64,000 nucleotides of DNA, from contig NZ_CP007440.1 in the NCBI RefSeq assembly GCF_001579845.1, positions 3,742,029 through 3,806,028 on the forward strand, given 5' to 3'. The notes beneath the pieces were generated by a model that was given only the letters and a program-made list of their open reading frames with translations, searched no databases and was not told where the DNA came from. Origin of the DNA: Rhodoplanes sp. Z2-YC6860 (lineage in GTDB: Bacteria; Pseudomonadota; Alphaproteobacteria; Rhizobiales; Xanthobacteraceae). Position 1 is the first letter of the stretch, and every line of letters begins with the position of its first letter. Positions 18,300-26,866 of this stretch are shown here, one piece after another. The translations under genes were made by a program, and so were the position numbers.

Positions 18300-19265
18300 T
18301 CAATTGTCGATCTTGATGGAGGCAGCCTTGGCCACGCTCCGCCACTGTTCGAGGTCTTTGACGACAAAATCCCGGTAGGCGTCGCCGATCAGCGGGTCGA
18401 GCTCGAAGCCGAGCTCCCTGAATCGGTCGGTGAAGGCTTTGTCCTTCATCACCTCGTCCAGCGCGTTGCGGAGCCGCGCGACGATGGCTGGCGGCGTGCG
18501 CGCTGGCGCCAACAACCCGTAGGCCACGATCGCCGAAACCTTCAGCCCGCTCTCCTCCAGCGTCGGCACGTCCGGCATCACACGCGAGCGCTGCTTGCTG
18601 GTGACGGCGAGCACCCGCAGCGCTTTGCTTTCGACAAGTGGCTTGACCTGCACCGGTGTGATCGGCCCGACATCGACGGTGCCGGCGATCAACGCGTTGG
18701 CCATAGGGCCGAGGCCCACATACGGCACGTGCTGCATCTTGATGCCGGCCGCTTTCTCGATCAGCGCCATGACGAGGTGAGGCAGGCTGCCGACGCCGGC
18801 GCTGCCGTAATTCAACTTGCCCGGATTGGCCTTGGCGTAGGCCACGAACTCGGCCATCGAGGCAAACGGCCCTTTGGGGTGGACAGCGACCGTATAGGGC
18901 TGATGCGCGATGCTGCCGATGAAGGCGAAGTCGTCGGGGATGGCGTAGGGAGCGGCTTTGACCGCAGGCAGCACCGAGAGACCGTCGGTGACACACCAGA
19001 GCAGCGTGTAGCCGTCGGGCTCAGCCTTCGCGACGAGGTCGGTGCCGAGCAGCGCCGCGGCCCCGGGCTTGTTTTCGATGTAGAGTTGCTGGCCGAGCCG
19101 TTTGTTCAATTCCTGCGCGACAAGGCGCCCGGTCAGATCAGTGCCGGCTCCGGCGGCAAAGGGAATGACCACCCGAACGGGTTTGGCCGGATAGTCCTGC
19201 GCCTCCACAGGTCCCGCACCGAGCAGCAATCCCGCCAGCGCCGCGGCCGCGATCTGCCTCCGCAT
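18300..19265 (-). CDS. Tripartite tricarboxylate transporter substrate-binding protein (Bug family)
   Basis: A 321-residue periplasmic receptor on the opposite strand, convergent with the preceding receptor gene. The signal peptide ends near VEAQDYP; YPAKPVRVVIPFAAGAGTDLTG, LYIENKPGAAALLG and MQHVPYVGLGPM mark the Bug fold. It starts 24 bases after the stop of the LigB-type dioxygenase gene, so the pair probably forms an operon in which the receptor gathers an aromatic or ring-derived acid. The ligand is not readable. It is clearly divergent from its convergent neighbour, so the pair is not a recent tandem duplication. Confidence 0.93.
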   Translation of the reverse strand: MRRQIAAAALAGLLLGAGPVEAQDYPAKPVRVVIPFAAGAGTDLTGRLVAQELNKRLGQQLYIENKPGAAALLGTDLVAKAEPDGYTLLWCVTDGLSVLPAVKAAPYAIPDDFAFIGSIAHQPYTVAVHPKGPFASMAEFVAYAKANPGKLNYGSAGVGSLPHLVMALIEKAAGIKMQHVPYVGLGPMANALIAGTVDVGPITPVQVKPLVESKALRVLAVTSKQRSRVMPDVPTLEESGLKVSAIVAYGLLAPARTPPAIVARLRNALDEVMKDKAFTDRFRELGFELDPLIGDAYRDFVVKDLEQWRSVAKAASIKIDN

Positions 19266-19289
19266 CGAAGCCTCCCCGATTCAGCCCAT

Positions 19290-20276
19290 TCAATGCCAGT
19301 GCGCAAAGCACAGCCCGACGCCGGTCAGCGCGCGCGAGCGATACCCGGGCACATACGAGATCCAATCGAGCTCGAGGTCCTGCACTGCAGCGGCAACCGC
19401 GATCCAGTTGCGGATTTCGGAGGAGCCGCTGAGCAGTTTCTTCGGTGGCAGTGCTTTCAAGGTGGCATGGTCCTTCCGCCGCAACGCTTCGATCACCTCG
19501 CGATCGAGCGCCTCGTTGACCAGGAAGTGGCTGAGCCCGCCGGACGCCATGATGCCGACCCGCAGATCATCCGGAAAACCGTCGATCAATTTGCGGATCG
19601 CGGTGCCGAGATCGAAGCAGCGCGTGGGACTCGGCTGATTGGGCGGATAATAGGTGTTGAGGATGATCGGCACGATCGGGATCGGCCCGTTCGGCATGAA
19701 ACGCCGGTGGATGAACGAATAGGCGTGGCCTTCGAACTGCTCGCCTTTCAGCGATTTCATCGCCGTGATGTCGAAGCCCCGGTCGCTCAGCCCGGCGGCA
19801 ATGTGGGTGCCGAGGCCGGCATGGCAGGGGTAGAAGCGCTCGTGCTTGTCCTCCATGCGCTTGCGCTGATCCTGGAGGTACCAGCTGTCGGTGGGCTCGG
19901 CGGGCGCCGGTGCATTGCGGATGCTGTCGCCGTAGTAAACCGCGATCGCAGGCCTGCACTCGTCGCCGAAAATCTCGCGCTGATCGTCGCCGACGATGAC
20001 CAGCACATCGAGCTTCGCCGTTGCAATGGCGGTCTGCAGGCGGTCCATGGCGTCCATGGTCTGCCGATGGCGTTCCGCTTGCGCCGCGGCGCTGATCTTC
20101 TCCGCTGCACTGGCTGGCGTGGACTTCAGCAACTCTTCGAACGAGCGCGGCTTGCCTTCGAAGTCATAAATGGGCGCGCGGCAATCGACGTGATCGAACA
20201 TGCCCTGCCAGTTCTCGCGTGAAGAGACCAGCATGGTGCTGTGCGATGTACCGAATGCGGCGACGACCCGAGCCAT
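19290..20276 (-). CDS. Class III (LigB-type) extradiol ring-cleavage dioxygenase family protein
   Basis: A 328-residue member of the LigB superfamily, whose enzymes cleave catechol-type rings next to the hydroxyls with a non-haem iron. FGTSHS holds the first expected metal-ligand His (H12). The second conserved spot, usually N-D-H, reads VGDDQREIF, so Gln99 stands where His is expected. ASGGLSHFLVNE near residue 245 is the conserved C-terminal block. ATG 20276 was chosen because GGGAGG lies four bases before it; the earlier ATG at 20288 overlaps that site. It is followed by a TTT receptor gene. Substrate and even dioxygenase chemistry are uncertain. Confidence 0.8.
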   Translation of the reverse strand: MARVVAAFGTSHSTMLVSSRENWQGMFDHVDCRAPIYDFEGKPRSFEELLKSTPASAAEKISAAAQAERHRQTMDAMDRLQTAIATAKLDVLVIVGDDQREIFGDECRPAIAVYYGDSIRNAPAPAEPTDSWYLQDQRKRMEDKHERFYPCHAGLGTHIAAGLSDRGFDITAMKSLKGEQFEGHAYSFIHRRFMPNGPIPIVPIILNTYYPPNQPSPTRCFDLGTAIRKLIDGFPDDLRVGIMASGGLSHFLVNEALDREVIEALRRKDHATLKALPPKKLLSGSSEIRNWIAVAAAVQDLELDWISYVPGYRSRALTGVGLCFAHWH

Positions 20277-20359
20277 ACGACCTCCCATAAGCCGCGCTGT
20301 TGGACCGCGCGTGCATGTCGGGATCGTAGGGGCCTGACCGAATCAGTCAATCCGCGGCG

Positions 20360-21289
20360 TCAGACTTCGCGCCAGCGGCGGTGCAGCCACAACCACTGCT
20401 CGGGGTGCTCGCGCACCCAGCCCTCGATCACGCTGGTGATGACCTGCATGGTGCCGTCGACATCGATCCGGCCTTCGGCATCGCGCTTGGGCTCGATCGC
20501 TTCGGTGACGAGCACTTGCAGTCGTCCGTCGGGGTGGCGCACCGAGCGGATGCCATGGATCGGGCATTCGAAGTGGCGGGCGAGCCGCGCGATGGTCTGG
20601 TTGGCGAGGGTCTTTCGGCCAAAGAACATCACCGGCACACCGGGCCCGTACCACTGGTCGACCAGCATCGCGACATGCGAGCCGCGCTTGAGCGCATCGG
20701 CAAGCTTCACCGGCGCGTCCATGGTGGTCGGCAGCAGCGTGCCCATGCAGCTCGCGCGCATTTCGACGACTTCGTCGGCAACGGCTTTCACATTGGGCCG
20801 GCGATAAAGCACCGTGGTGTCGAGGCCGTACATCCGCGCAGCGATCGCGGGCAGCTCCCAGTTGCCGACATGGGCGGCAAACACCAGCGCAGGCTTGCCG
20901 TCGTCGCGCAGCCGGATTGCGATTTTCTCGCTGTCGTCGGAGCGCATGATGCGGCCCGCGCCTTGCAGCCGGTCGTAGTCCCAAAGCTGATCGATGTGGG
21001 CGAATTCGGCGACGACACGGCCGAGATTATCCCAGGCGCCGCGCAAGATGCGTTCGATTTCGTCGGACGACTTTTCCGGGAAGGCTGCGGTCAATTGGGC
21101 GCGGCCGATGCGGTGCTCGCGAAGGAGAGGGCCCAAGGTGCGCAACAGCGCGCCCGAGGCTCTCGACATCACACTGAGCGGAAGGAGGTGCGCCGCGCGC
21201 AGCACGTGCACACCGAGGAAGCCGATCAGCGCGTTGTTGAAACGCCGCCAGCGGATCGCAAGCTTGAGCTTGGTTGCGCGGAGATCCAC
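20360..21289 (-). CDS. lpxXL: Lipid A very-long-chain acyltransferase, LpxL/HtrB family (LpxXL-type)
   Basis: A 309-residue inner-membrane acyltransferase of the LpxL/LpxM family. Near the N-terminus is a hydrophobic anchor (LIGFLGVHVL); the catalytic HVGNWE (H140-E145, the HX4E motif) and LYRRPNVKAV follow, then VAMLVDQWYGPG. As the last gene of the acpXL operon, it is the expected enzyme that moves the 27-hydroxyoctacosanoyl-type chain from AcpXL to lipid A. It starts 8 bases after the dehydrogenase stop. The family is certain; the specific chain length comes from the operon context. Confidence 0.9.
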   Translation of the reverse strand: MDLRATKLKLAIRWRRFNNALIGFLGVHVLRAAHLLPLSVMSRASGALLRTLGPLLREHRIGRAQLTAAFPEKSSDEIERILRGAWDNLGRVVAEFAHIDQLWDYDRLQGAGRIMRSDDSEKIAIRLRDDGKPALVFAAHVGNWELPAIAARMYGLDTTVLYRRPNVKAVADEVVEMRASCMGTLLPTTMDAPVKLADALKRGSHVAMLVDQWYGPGVPVMFFGRKTLANQTIARLARHFECPIHGIRSVRHPDGRLQVLVTEAIEPKRDAEGRIDVDGTMQVITSVIEGWVREHPEQWLWLHRRWREV

Positions 21290-21297
21290 GCCGATGC

Positions 21298-22332
21298 CTA
21301 GAAGGTCACGACGATCTTGCCGAACACCTGGCGGCTTTCCAGCCGTGCGATGCCGCGCTCCAGATCGGCGAGCCCGATTTCGGTGTCGATCACCGGCAGC
21401 ATGCCGCCCGCCATCTTGTCGAGGCTCTCGCGGATGTTCTTCATCGAGGCGCCGAACGAACCGAAAATCTTGTACTGCTGCTGGAAGAGCTGCATCAGAT
21501 TGAAGGTGATGCTCGGCCCCGCAGTCGAGCCGCAGGTGACGAGGCGGCCGCCGCGCTTGAGCACGAGCAGCGACTCGTTGAAGCCTTCGCCGCCGACATG
21601 CTCGAACACCACGTCGACGCCCTTTTTGTTGGTGAGCTTGCGCGTGATCGTTGCAAAGCGCTCGGTGCGATAGTTGATGACGTGATCGGCGCCCAGCGCC
21701 TTGGCCTTGGCGGCCTTCTCGTCGTCGCCCACAGTGGTGATCACGGTGCAGCCGATGGCCTTGGCCATCTTGATCGCGACAGTACCGATGCCCGAGCCGC
21801 CAGCCTGCACTAGAATGGTTTCGCCGGGCTCGAGCTTGGCGTTGTCGAACAGCATGTGCTGCACGGTCGAGAACGCGATCGGCGCGCAGGACGCGTCGCG
21901 GAGCGACACGCCCTTGGGCACCGGCATGACGAGGCGCGCCGGCATGTTCAGCCGGTCGCGCGCGAAGCCGTCGACATGGAAGCCCATGATGCCGCCGACG
22001 TTTTCGCAGAGGTTGTCGCGGCCCTCGCGGCAGGCCTTGCAGGTGCCGCAGGTGAGCGCGCCGTACATCACCACCGGATCGCCGGCCTTGAAGCCGCTGA
22101 CGCCGGCACCCACGGCCGTGATCTCGCCCGACGCCTCGACACCCACGACCTGCGGCATCTTCCGCTTGGCGAAGGCCATGCCGCGGAAGCCCCAGAGATC
22201 GAGGTGATTGAGCGCGACCGCTTTGGTGGCGATCTGCACTTCGCCCGCGGCCGGCGGCGGCGGGGCAGGGATCGCGGTCAGTTCGAGCTTGCGGTCTCCA
22301 AGAAGCTGGAGCGCGCGGACGGTCTCGGTCAC
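21298..22332 (-). CDS. Zinc-binding medium-chain dehydrogenase of the acpXL cluster
   Basis: A 344-residue medium-chain dehydrogenase/reductase. It has the structural-zinc Cys ladder CGTCKACREGRDNLC, a Rossmann VQAGGSGIGTVAIKMA nucleotide-binding loop, and GVDVVFEHVGGEGF. It overlaps the fabF1XL stop by four bases (ATGA), so translation is coupled. In the Rhizobium very-long-chain fatty acid cluster the gene at this place is called adh2XL and is thought to act in chain synthesis; its precise reaction is not established. Alternative readings are quinone oxidoreductase or enoyl reductase activity. Confidence 0.88.
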   Translation of the reverse strand: MTETVRALQLLGDRKLELTAIPAPPPPAAGEVQIATKAVALNHLDLWGFRGMAFAKRKMPQVVGVEASGEITAVGAGVSGFKAGDPVVMYGALTCGTCKACREGRDNLCENVGGIMGFHVDGFARDRLNMPARLVMPVPKGVSLRDASCAPIAFSTVQHMLFDNAKLEPGETILVQAGGSGIGTVAIKMAKAIGCTVITTVGDDEKAAKAKALGADHVINYRTERFATITRKLTNKKGVDVVFEHVGGEGFNESLLVLKRGGRLVTCGSTAGPSITFNLMQLFQQQYKIFGSFGASMKNIRESLDKMAGGMLPVIDTEIGLADLERGIARLESRQVFGKIVVTF

Positions 22333-23609
22333 GCGGGCTCCAGTCCCATCACCAGCGAGACATTCTGCCCGCCGAAGCCGAACGAGCTCGAGATCACGTG
22401 CCGCACCTTGCCGGCGCGGGCCTGGTTCGGCACGACGTCGAGCGGGATGCTGGGATCGGGCACTTGATAGTTGATGGTCGGCGGCAACATCTGGTGCTGC
22501 AGGGTCAGCAGCGAGAACACCGCCTCGACCGCGCCCGCGGCCGACAGCGTGTGGCCGATCATCGATTTGTTGGACGACATCGGGATCGACTTGGCGCGTT
22601 CGCCAAACACGGCCATCACGCCGATCGCTTCCATCTTGTCGTTTTCGGGCGTGCCGGTGCCGTGCGGGTTGATGTAGTCGATGTCGTCAGGCGACAGTCC
22701 CGCGTCTGCGAGCGCGTTGCGGATGCAGCCGATGATCGGCTTGCCGTCCGGGCTCGAGCGGGTGCGGTGGAAGCTGTCGGCCATCTCGCCGCAGCCTTCC
22801 ATCACGCCAAGGATCGTCGCGCCGCGGGCGCGCGCCGACTCGAGGCTCTCCAGCACCACCGCGCCGGCGCCTTCGGCCATCACGAAGCCGTCGCGATTCT
22901 TCGAGAAGGGTTTCGCTGCCTGCTCGGGCGGGTCCATCGAGGTGGACAGCGCTGAGAGCAGCGAGAAGCGGATGAGCGATTCCTGATTGATGGAGCCGTC
23001 GGAGCCGATGCAGAGCGCCGAGCTCGCTTCGCCGCGACGGATCGCCTCGACGCCAAGCTGGATCGCGGTCGCACCGGATGCGCAGGCGGTCGACAGCGAG
23101 ATCGGCGAGCCCTTGGTGCCGTACTTGTCGGCCAGGTTGTTGGCGACCGAGCCGAACATGAAACGCTGGTGATGCGCCGGGAAGGCGCCGCTCGCCGCGG
23201 TGCGGATCAGGTCGCCATAGCTGACATTGGCGTTGGCGCCCGACTTGGCCGCGACCTCACGGCGCTGCGTCCATTCGATCTCGATCGGCGGCACCGCGAT
23301 GAACAGCGGGCCGGGGAAATCGCCGAGCGTGCCCACGCCCGATTGCGCCACCGCTTCCTCGGCCGCCATGTCGGCCATCCGTTCGGACAGTTCGGGCGCC
23401 GATAGCGGATTGGCCGGCACGAAGTCGACGCAGCCTGCGAACTTGGTCTTCAAGCCGTCGGTGGCAAAGCGGCTGATGCTCTTGATGCCGGACCTGCCGG
23501 CGGTGAGGCTCTTCCAGTTGTCGACCAAGCCCGCGCCGAGCGAGGTCACGACGCCCATGCCCGTGACGACCACGATCGGACGGCCGGCGCTGTCATGGTT
23601 GGACGGCAT
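22329..23609 (-). CDS. fabF1XL: Beta-ketoacyl-ACP synthase (FabF1XL-type), catalytically complete
   Basis: A 426-residue condensing enzyme of the FabF/KAS II type. The full Cys-His-His triad is present: STACASGA (C176), NPHGTGT (H316) and SMIGHTLSAAG (H353). It elongates the acyl chain on AcpXL with malonyl units on the way to the very-long-chain acid. It lies between its degenerate partner fabF2XL (13 bases upstream) and the dehydrogenase gene (overlapping), in the same order as the Rhizobium/Sinorhizobium clusters. The family assignment is firm. Confidence 0.93.
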   Translation of the reverse strand: MPSNHDSAGRPIVVVTGMGVVTSLGAGLVDNWKSLTAGRSGIKSISRFATDGLKTKFAGCVDFVPANPLSAPELSERMADMAAEEAVAQSGVGTLGDFPGPLFIAVPPIEIEWTQRREVAAKSGANANVSYGDLIRTAASGAFPAHHQRFMFGSVANNLADKYGTKGSPISLSTACASGATAIQLGVEAIRRGEASSALCIGSDGSINQESLIRFSLLSALSTSMDPPEQAAKPFSKNRDGFVMAEGAGAVVLESLESARARGATILGVMEGCGEMADSFHRTRSSPDGKPIIGCIRNALADAGLSPDDIDYINPHGTGTPENDKMEAIGVMAVFGERAKSIPMSSNKSMIGHTLSAAGAVEAVFSLLTLQHQMLPPTINYQVPDPSIPLDVVPNQARAGKVRHVISSSFGFGGQNVSLVMGLEPA

Positions 23610-23622
23610 ACCCGTTCTCCCC

Positions 23623-24819
23623 TCAGGGCGCCTCGACTAGCGCCAGACCCTCACCACGCCAGTGACCGATGGATGTCACCACCGCCTGTGTCAGCGGCGC
23701 TTCCATCGCGCGTTCGACGCCTGAATCGTCGCCCGGCGGATAGAGGCTACCACGGCTGACCGCAATTGCGGCGAGCGCCACGTTCATCGGGAACTGCGGC
23801 TCGAAAGCATGTCCGAGATAGGTACCGGTGGCGCGGACGGCAATGTCCTTGTGCTCCGCGAGGAAAGCACGTTCCTCGGCTGTGGCGGCGGCGACACCGG
23901 ATGCTCCCGAAATCACCGCAGCCTTGCCGGGCGTAAGCTTGCCGCTGATCTTGCCCCACAGCTTGCCAAGCGACGCGCCGATGTCGCCGGGCTGGCGGCG
24001 GGTCCGGTCGGACAGCACGGCGCTGAGCTTGGCGATGCGCCTGGCGCCGCGTGCATCGGCGTGGGCGCGGGATTCGATCACCAGGAACGCGCCGAGCGAA
24101 GCCAGCGCCAGACCCTTGTGGGCCTCGCGCTTCCAGACCGGCGCGAACTGATCTTTCAGGGCAAAGCCGCCGAACTCGTAGAGCATCAGCAGATCCGGGC
24201 GCTCGGCATTGTGGCTGCCGCCGACCAGCGCGATGTCGCTCTGGCCTGCGACAATGCGCGAATGCGCGATGCGCACCGCGTCGACGCCCGCCGACTCTTC
24301 GCCCATGAAGGTGCGCGACGAGCCGATCACGCCGTGCACGATCGAGATGTTGCCGGCGAGCAGGTTCGAGAGCTGCGCCAGGAACAGAGTGGGGCGCAGG
24401 TCGCTCATCAGCCGTTCGTTGAGGAAGGCCTCCGGCTTCTCGGCAGTCGGCAGGCCCGACAGGATCGCGGTGTCGGCGTTGATGTCGCGCTCGCCGCCGC
24501 CGGCGGCGACGATCATGTCGGTGCGCGAGAGAATCTCGGTGTTGCCCTTGATGCCGGCGGAGTCGAGCGCGAGGCCGGCCGCATAGGTGCCGATGCGCTG
24601 CCAGGGCTCCATCTGGCGTTGGTCGCCCTTCTTCGGGATCTGCTTGTCGAAGTCGAGCGCGCCGATCTTGTGAATAATGTAGGGTGGGTAGGTGGTGGAG
24701 TCTGCCGCGGGCTTGCCGGAGCTGAGCCCCTGCCAATGCGCATCCGGTCCCTCGCCGAGGCAAGAGACGATACCGATGCCGGTGATCCAGGCCTCGCGCG
24801 CCGTGCTGTTGTCAGCCAT
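23623..24819 (-). CDS. fabF2XL: Beta-ketoacyl synthase-fold protein (FabF2XL-type) lacking the catalytic Cys
   Basis: A 398-residue thiolase-fold protein that aligns with ketosynthases at both ends (WITGIGIVSCLGEGPDAHW at the start, GTYLGHAFEP near the end) but lacks key residues. Where FabF1XL has TACASGA, this protein reads GEESAG, putting Glu175 at the nucleophile position; the NxHGTGT block is replaced by VISGASGVAAAT. The last His (GHAFEP) remains. This resembles chain-length-factor subunits of type II polyketide systems, suggesting a heterodimer with FabF1XL. Its ATG overlaps the fabZXL stop by eight bases. The role is inferred. Confidence 0.87.
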   Translation of the reverse strand: MADNSTAREAWITGIGIVSCLGEGPDAHWQGLSSGKPAADSTTYPPYIIHKIGALDFDKQIPKKGDQRQMEPWQRIGTYAAGLALDSAGIKGNTEILSRTDMIVAAGGGERDINADTAILSGLPTAEKPEAFLNERLMSDLRPTLFLAQLSNLLAGNISIVHGVIGSSRTFMGEESAGVDAVRIAHSRIVAGQSDIALVGGSHNAERPDLLMLYEFGGFALKDQFAPVWKREAHKGLALASLGAFLVIESRAHADARGARRIAKLSAVLSDRTRRQPGDIGASLGKLWGKISGKLTPGKAAVISGASGVAAATAEERAFLAEHKDIAVRATGTYLGHAFEPQFPMNVALAAIAVSRGSLYPPGDDSGVERAMEAPLTQAVVTSIGHWRGEGLALVEAP

Positions 24820-25285
24820 TCGCCGGAACCTCCAGTTGGAATCCGATGCGCTTGGCGACAGCGTGCATGTTCTCCAGGAATTCGCCCTTCGGGAAATCCA
24901 CGATGCGGAAGGTGATGTCCGCGTTGCACACGGTCTTGCCGTCGACCGCGACCTCGGCTTCGGTCATCGCGAAGCCTGAGCCTTCATGCATGATCTTGGC
25001 CGACACCGTGAGCGCTTGGCCGGGCGTCACGAAGGTGCGAAGCTTGGCTTCCTTGACGGCGGCGAGGAACGGCATCTTGTCAAAGCGGTTGCGCGCGATC
25101 AGCAGCCAGCCCGATGCTTGCGCCATGGATTCGATCAGCAGTACGCCCGGCATCAGCGGCCGTCCCGGAAAATGACCTTCGAAGATCGTGCTCTCGGTCG
25201 GGACGTTGGCTTCGACGCGGATCGTCAGGTCGGTCAGATTGAGGTCGATGATCCGATCGATGAGCTGAAAATACTCGAGCCGCAT
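24812..25285 (-). CDS. fabZXL: 3-hydroxyacyl-ACP dehydratase, FabZ-type (acpXL cluster)
   Basis: A 157-residue hot-dog-fold dehydratase. IFEGHFPGRPLMPGVLLIE contains the catalytic His (H38) and, in LLIESMAQ, the catalytic Glu (E52), the FabZ pattern. It removes water from 3-hydroxyacyl-AcpXL during chain elongation. It sits 33 bases after acpXL and overlaps fabF2XL by eight bases. Standard length for the family. Its dedication to AcpXL, as distinct from general fatty acid synthesis, is taken from the operon context. Confidence 0.92.
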   Translation of the reverse strand: MRLEYFQLIDRIIDLNLTDLTIRVEANVPTESTIFEGHFPGRPLMPGVLLIESMAQASGWLLIARNRFDKMPFLAAVKEAKLRTFVTPGQALTVSAKIMHEGSGFAMTEAEVAVDGKTVCNADITFRIVDFPKGEFLENMHAVAKRIGFQLEVPANG

Positions 25286-25318
25286 TGGTCCAAAATCACC
25301 TGCAAGTCGCTTGAGTGC

Positions 25319-25600
25319 TTACTTGGCCTTGGCGGCGACCAACTCGTCGATGCGGGAGCAGAGGTTATTCAGCACGAAGTACTGCTCGGTGGAAGCCTTG
25401 CCCTCGTTGACCTCCTGCGTCCACTGCTCGAGCGGCAGCTTGATGCCGAAGGCCTTGTCGATGGCGAAGGCGATATCGAGAAAGTCCAAGCTGTCGATGC
25501 CGAGATCGTCGATGGCGTGGCTCTCCGGTTTGATGGTGTCCCGCGGGATATCGCACGTCTCGGCAATGATATTGGCCACGGTCTCGAACGTCGAAGGCAT
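25319..25600 (-). CDS. acpXL: Specialised acyl carrier protein AcpXL
   Basis: A 93-residue acyl carrier protein. The phosphopantetheine-bearing Ser is S37 in the GIDSLDF motif, set in the expected helix start. The residues [20 protein letters not shown] after helix III and a Lys/Ala tail make it longer than the 78-residue housekeeping ACP, as in Rhizobium AcpXL, which carries 27-hydroxyoctacosanoate. It is the first gene of the six-gene operon, so the operon promoter should lie in the 350 bases to its right. Confidence 0.93.
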   Translation of the reverse strand: MPSTFETVANIIAETCDIPRDTIKPESHAIDDLGIDSLDFLDIAFAIDKAFGIKLPLEQWTQEVNEGKASTEQYFVLNNLCSRIDELVAAKAK

Positions 25601-25954
25601 CGGTAAGTCCCTGAATGGTCACAAGTTATTATCGTCGCGTCGGATTTGACGCGGCGCCGGGACCAAAGGTCCTTCCGCCCCGGATTTCCCCACGGATGAG
25701 CCGAGTGCCCGTATAGCGAACGAAGCCTTTGAGTTCAATGGCGACGGCCCGTCCCGCGGATTGCGCACAGGCCTGTTTTTTCGGGTGATTTTTTCTCAGG
25801 CGCAGTGCGGAACCGGTTTCAGGGCCAGGACGTTGGGGACGCGGCGATCCGGATCGCCAGCCTTGTTGACTCCACCACCAATGGTTGCCGTCATTTTCTC
25901 GCCACACTATCCATGTGGAAGGCGCCATCCCCAACATCGCTGGAGTTGTTTTGA
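25601..25954. other. Intergenic region between divergent acpXL operon and rlpA-like gene
   Basis: The 354 bases between two divergent genes should hold the promoters of both. I found no repeat, terminator hairpin or convincing coding sequence in it. Short open frames on both strands (25629-25937 minus, 25761-25964 plus) lack family features and ribosome binding sites. I could not pick a confident -35/-10 pair. Confidence 0.5.
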
Positions 25955-26302
25955 ATGGTCGTAAGATCGTTGGTCGCCACTTGCTTTTTGTGCCTCACGC
26001 TTGCCGGACCCGCCGCGACGGATGCCTTCGCGGAAACCGGCATCGCTTCGATCTATGGCTATAACGGCGGCAAGACCGCGAGCGGTGAGCGGGCCAATCC
26101 CCGTCGATTGACGGCCGCCCACAAGAGCCTGCCCTTCGGCACGATGGTGAAGGTGACCAACAAGAAGAACGGCCGAACCGTCATGGTTCGGATCAACGAC
26201 CGCGGGCCGTTTATCCGGGGACGTGTCATCGATCTGACGCCGGCGGCGGCAAGCCAGCTCGGCTTTTCGGGCCTCGCACCGGTGACGGTCAGCGCCCGGT
26301 GA
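25955..26302 (+). CDS. RlpA-like double-psi beta-barrel septal/cell-wall protein
   Basis: A 115-residue exported protein. A Sec signal (residues 1-27, ending DAFAETG) precedes one RlpA-type domain: [31 protein letters not shown]-like [22 protein letters not shown], with the catalytic-type Asp in NDRGPF. RlpA proteins cut glycan strands lacking stem peptides, or bind the septum. This one has no lipobox and no SPOR domain, so it is a minimal periplasmic form. TGGAG lies about nine bases before the ATG. Confidence 0.9.
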   Translation: MVVRSLVATCFLCLTLAGPAATDAFAETGIASIYGYNGGKTASGERANPRRLTAAHKSLPFGTMVKVTNKKNGRTVMVRINDRGPFIRGRVIDLTPAAASQLGFSGLAPVTVSAR

Positions 26303-26346
26303 TGCAGGGAGGCGAGCGCGGTCAAAGCGCGCCGCGCCACCTCTGC

Positions 26347-26658
26347 TCAACGCTCGATCTGGATCGGAATCGGTGCGCAGTTCTTGCGCCCTGACAGGAC
26401 GCAATCCTGGTCTCTCTGGATGTGCGCCATCACTTCGGCGATCCAGATGCCGCCGACAACCAACAAAACCGTCACGGCAAATCCGAGACCGTTCATCAGC
26501 ATGCGATGCCGGAAGTCGTCTGCGTCGTCCCGTGGCTGCTCGAATTTGCTGAGGTCAGGCACCAATGGCGGCCGCGGCAGCTTGCGCGTAGATAACGCGC
26601 CGCGCGGGCGGAATTGCAGGATCTCTGCTTGGTGCTCGATGGGGTCGGTCCCGGCCAC
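26347..26658 (-). CDS. Conserved-looking small single-pass membrane protein, function unknown
   Basis: A 103-residue protein with a hydrophilic, Pro/Arg-rich N-terminal half (PRPPLVPDLSKFEQP, DDFRHRM), one membrane segment GLGFAVTVLLVVGGIWIAEV and a short tail with two Cys (DQDCVLSGRKNCAPI). Topology suggests the Cys pair lies outside the cytoplasm. GTG 26658 was chosen because AAGGG lies eight bases before it; the frame extends to an ATG at 26736, giving 129 residues, but that extra part is Cys- and Pro-rich and less protein-like. I do not recognise a function. Confidence 0.65.
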   Translation of the reverse strand: MAGTDPIEHQAEILQFRPRGALSTRKLPRPPLVPDLSKFEQPRDDADDFRHRMLMNGLGFAVTVLLVVGGIWIAEVMAHIQRDQDCVLSGRKNCAPIPIQIER

Positions 26659-26866
26659 GGCATTGCCCTTCGCCTGACGTGGACATAATACCACAAGAGT
26701 CTCAAGGCAACTTGGCGGCAGCCGATCCGCTCGCATGGCGGGCTTTCCTGACAGAGCGTGCTGATAACTGCTGTCCAGCAGATTACAGCCACATTACGGA
26801 TGCGCTTCTGGGTTGCGTCTGACGCGTTGTATGGACGGCGCCCGCAGCCGAGCCTATAGATTGCGC

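Noticed and set aside
18729-20222. 497-codon plus-strand frame opposite the TTT receptor and LigB-type genes
   Set aside because: It spans two well-supported minus-strand genes and their gap, with shadow-type composition.
23623-24819. FabF2XL as a second active elongation ketosynthase
   Set aside because: The catalytic Cys and the first His are missing in the reading by eye, so it was annotated as a degenerate partner.
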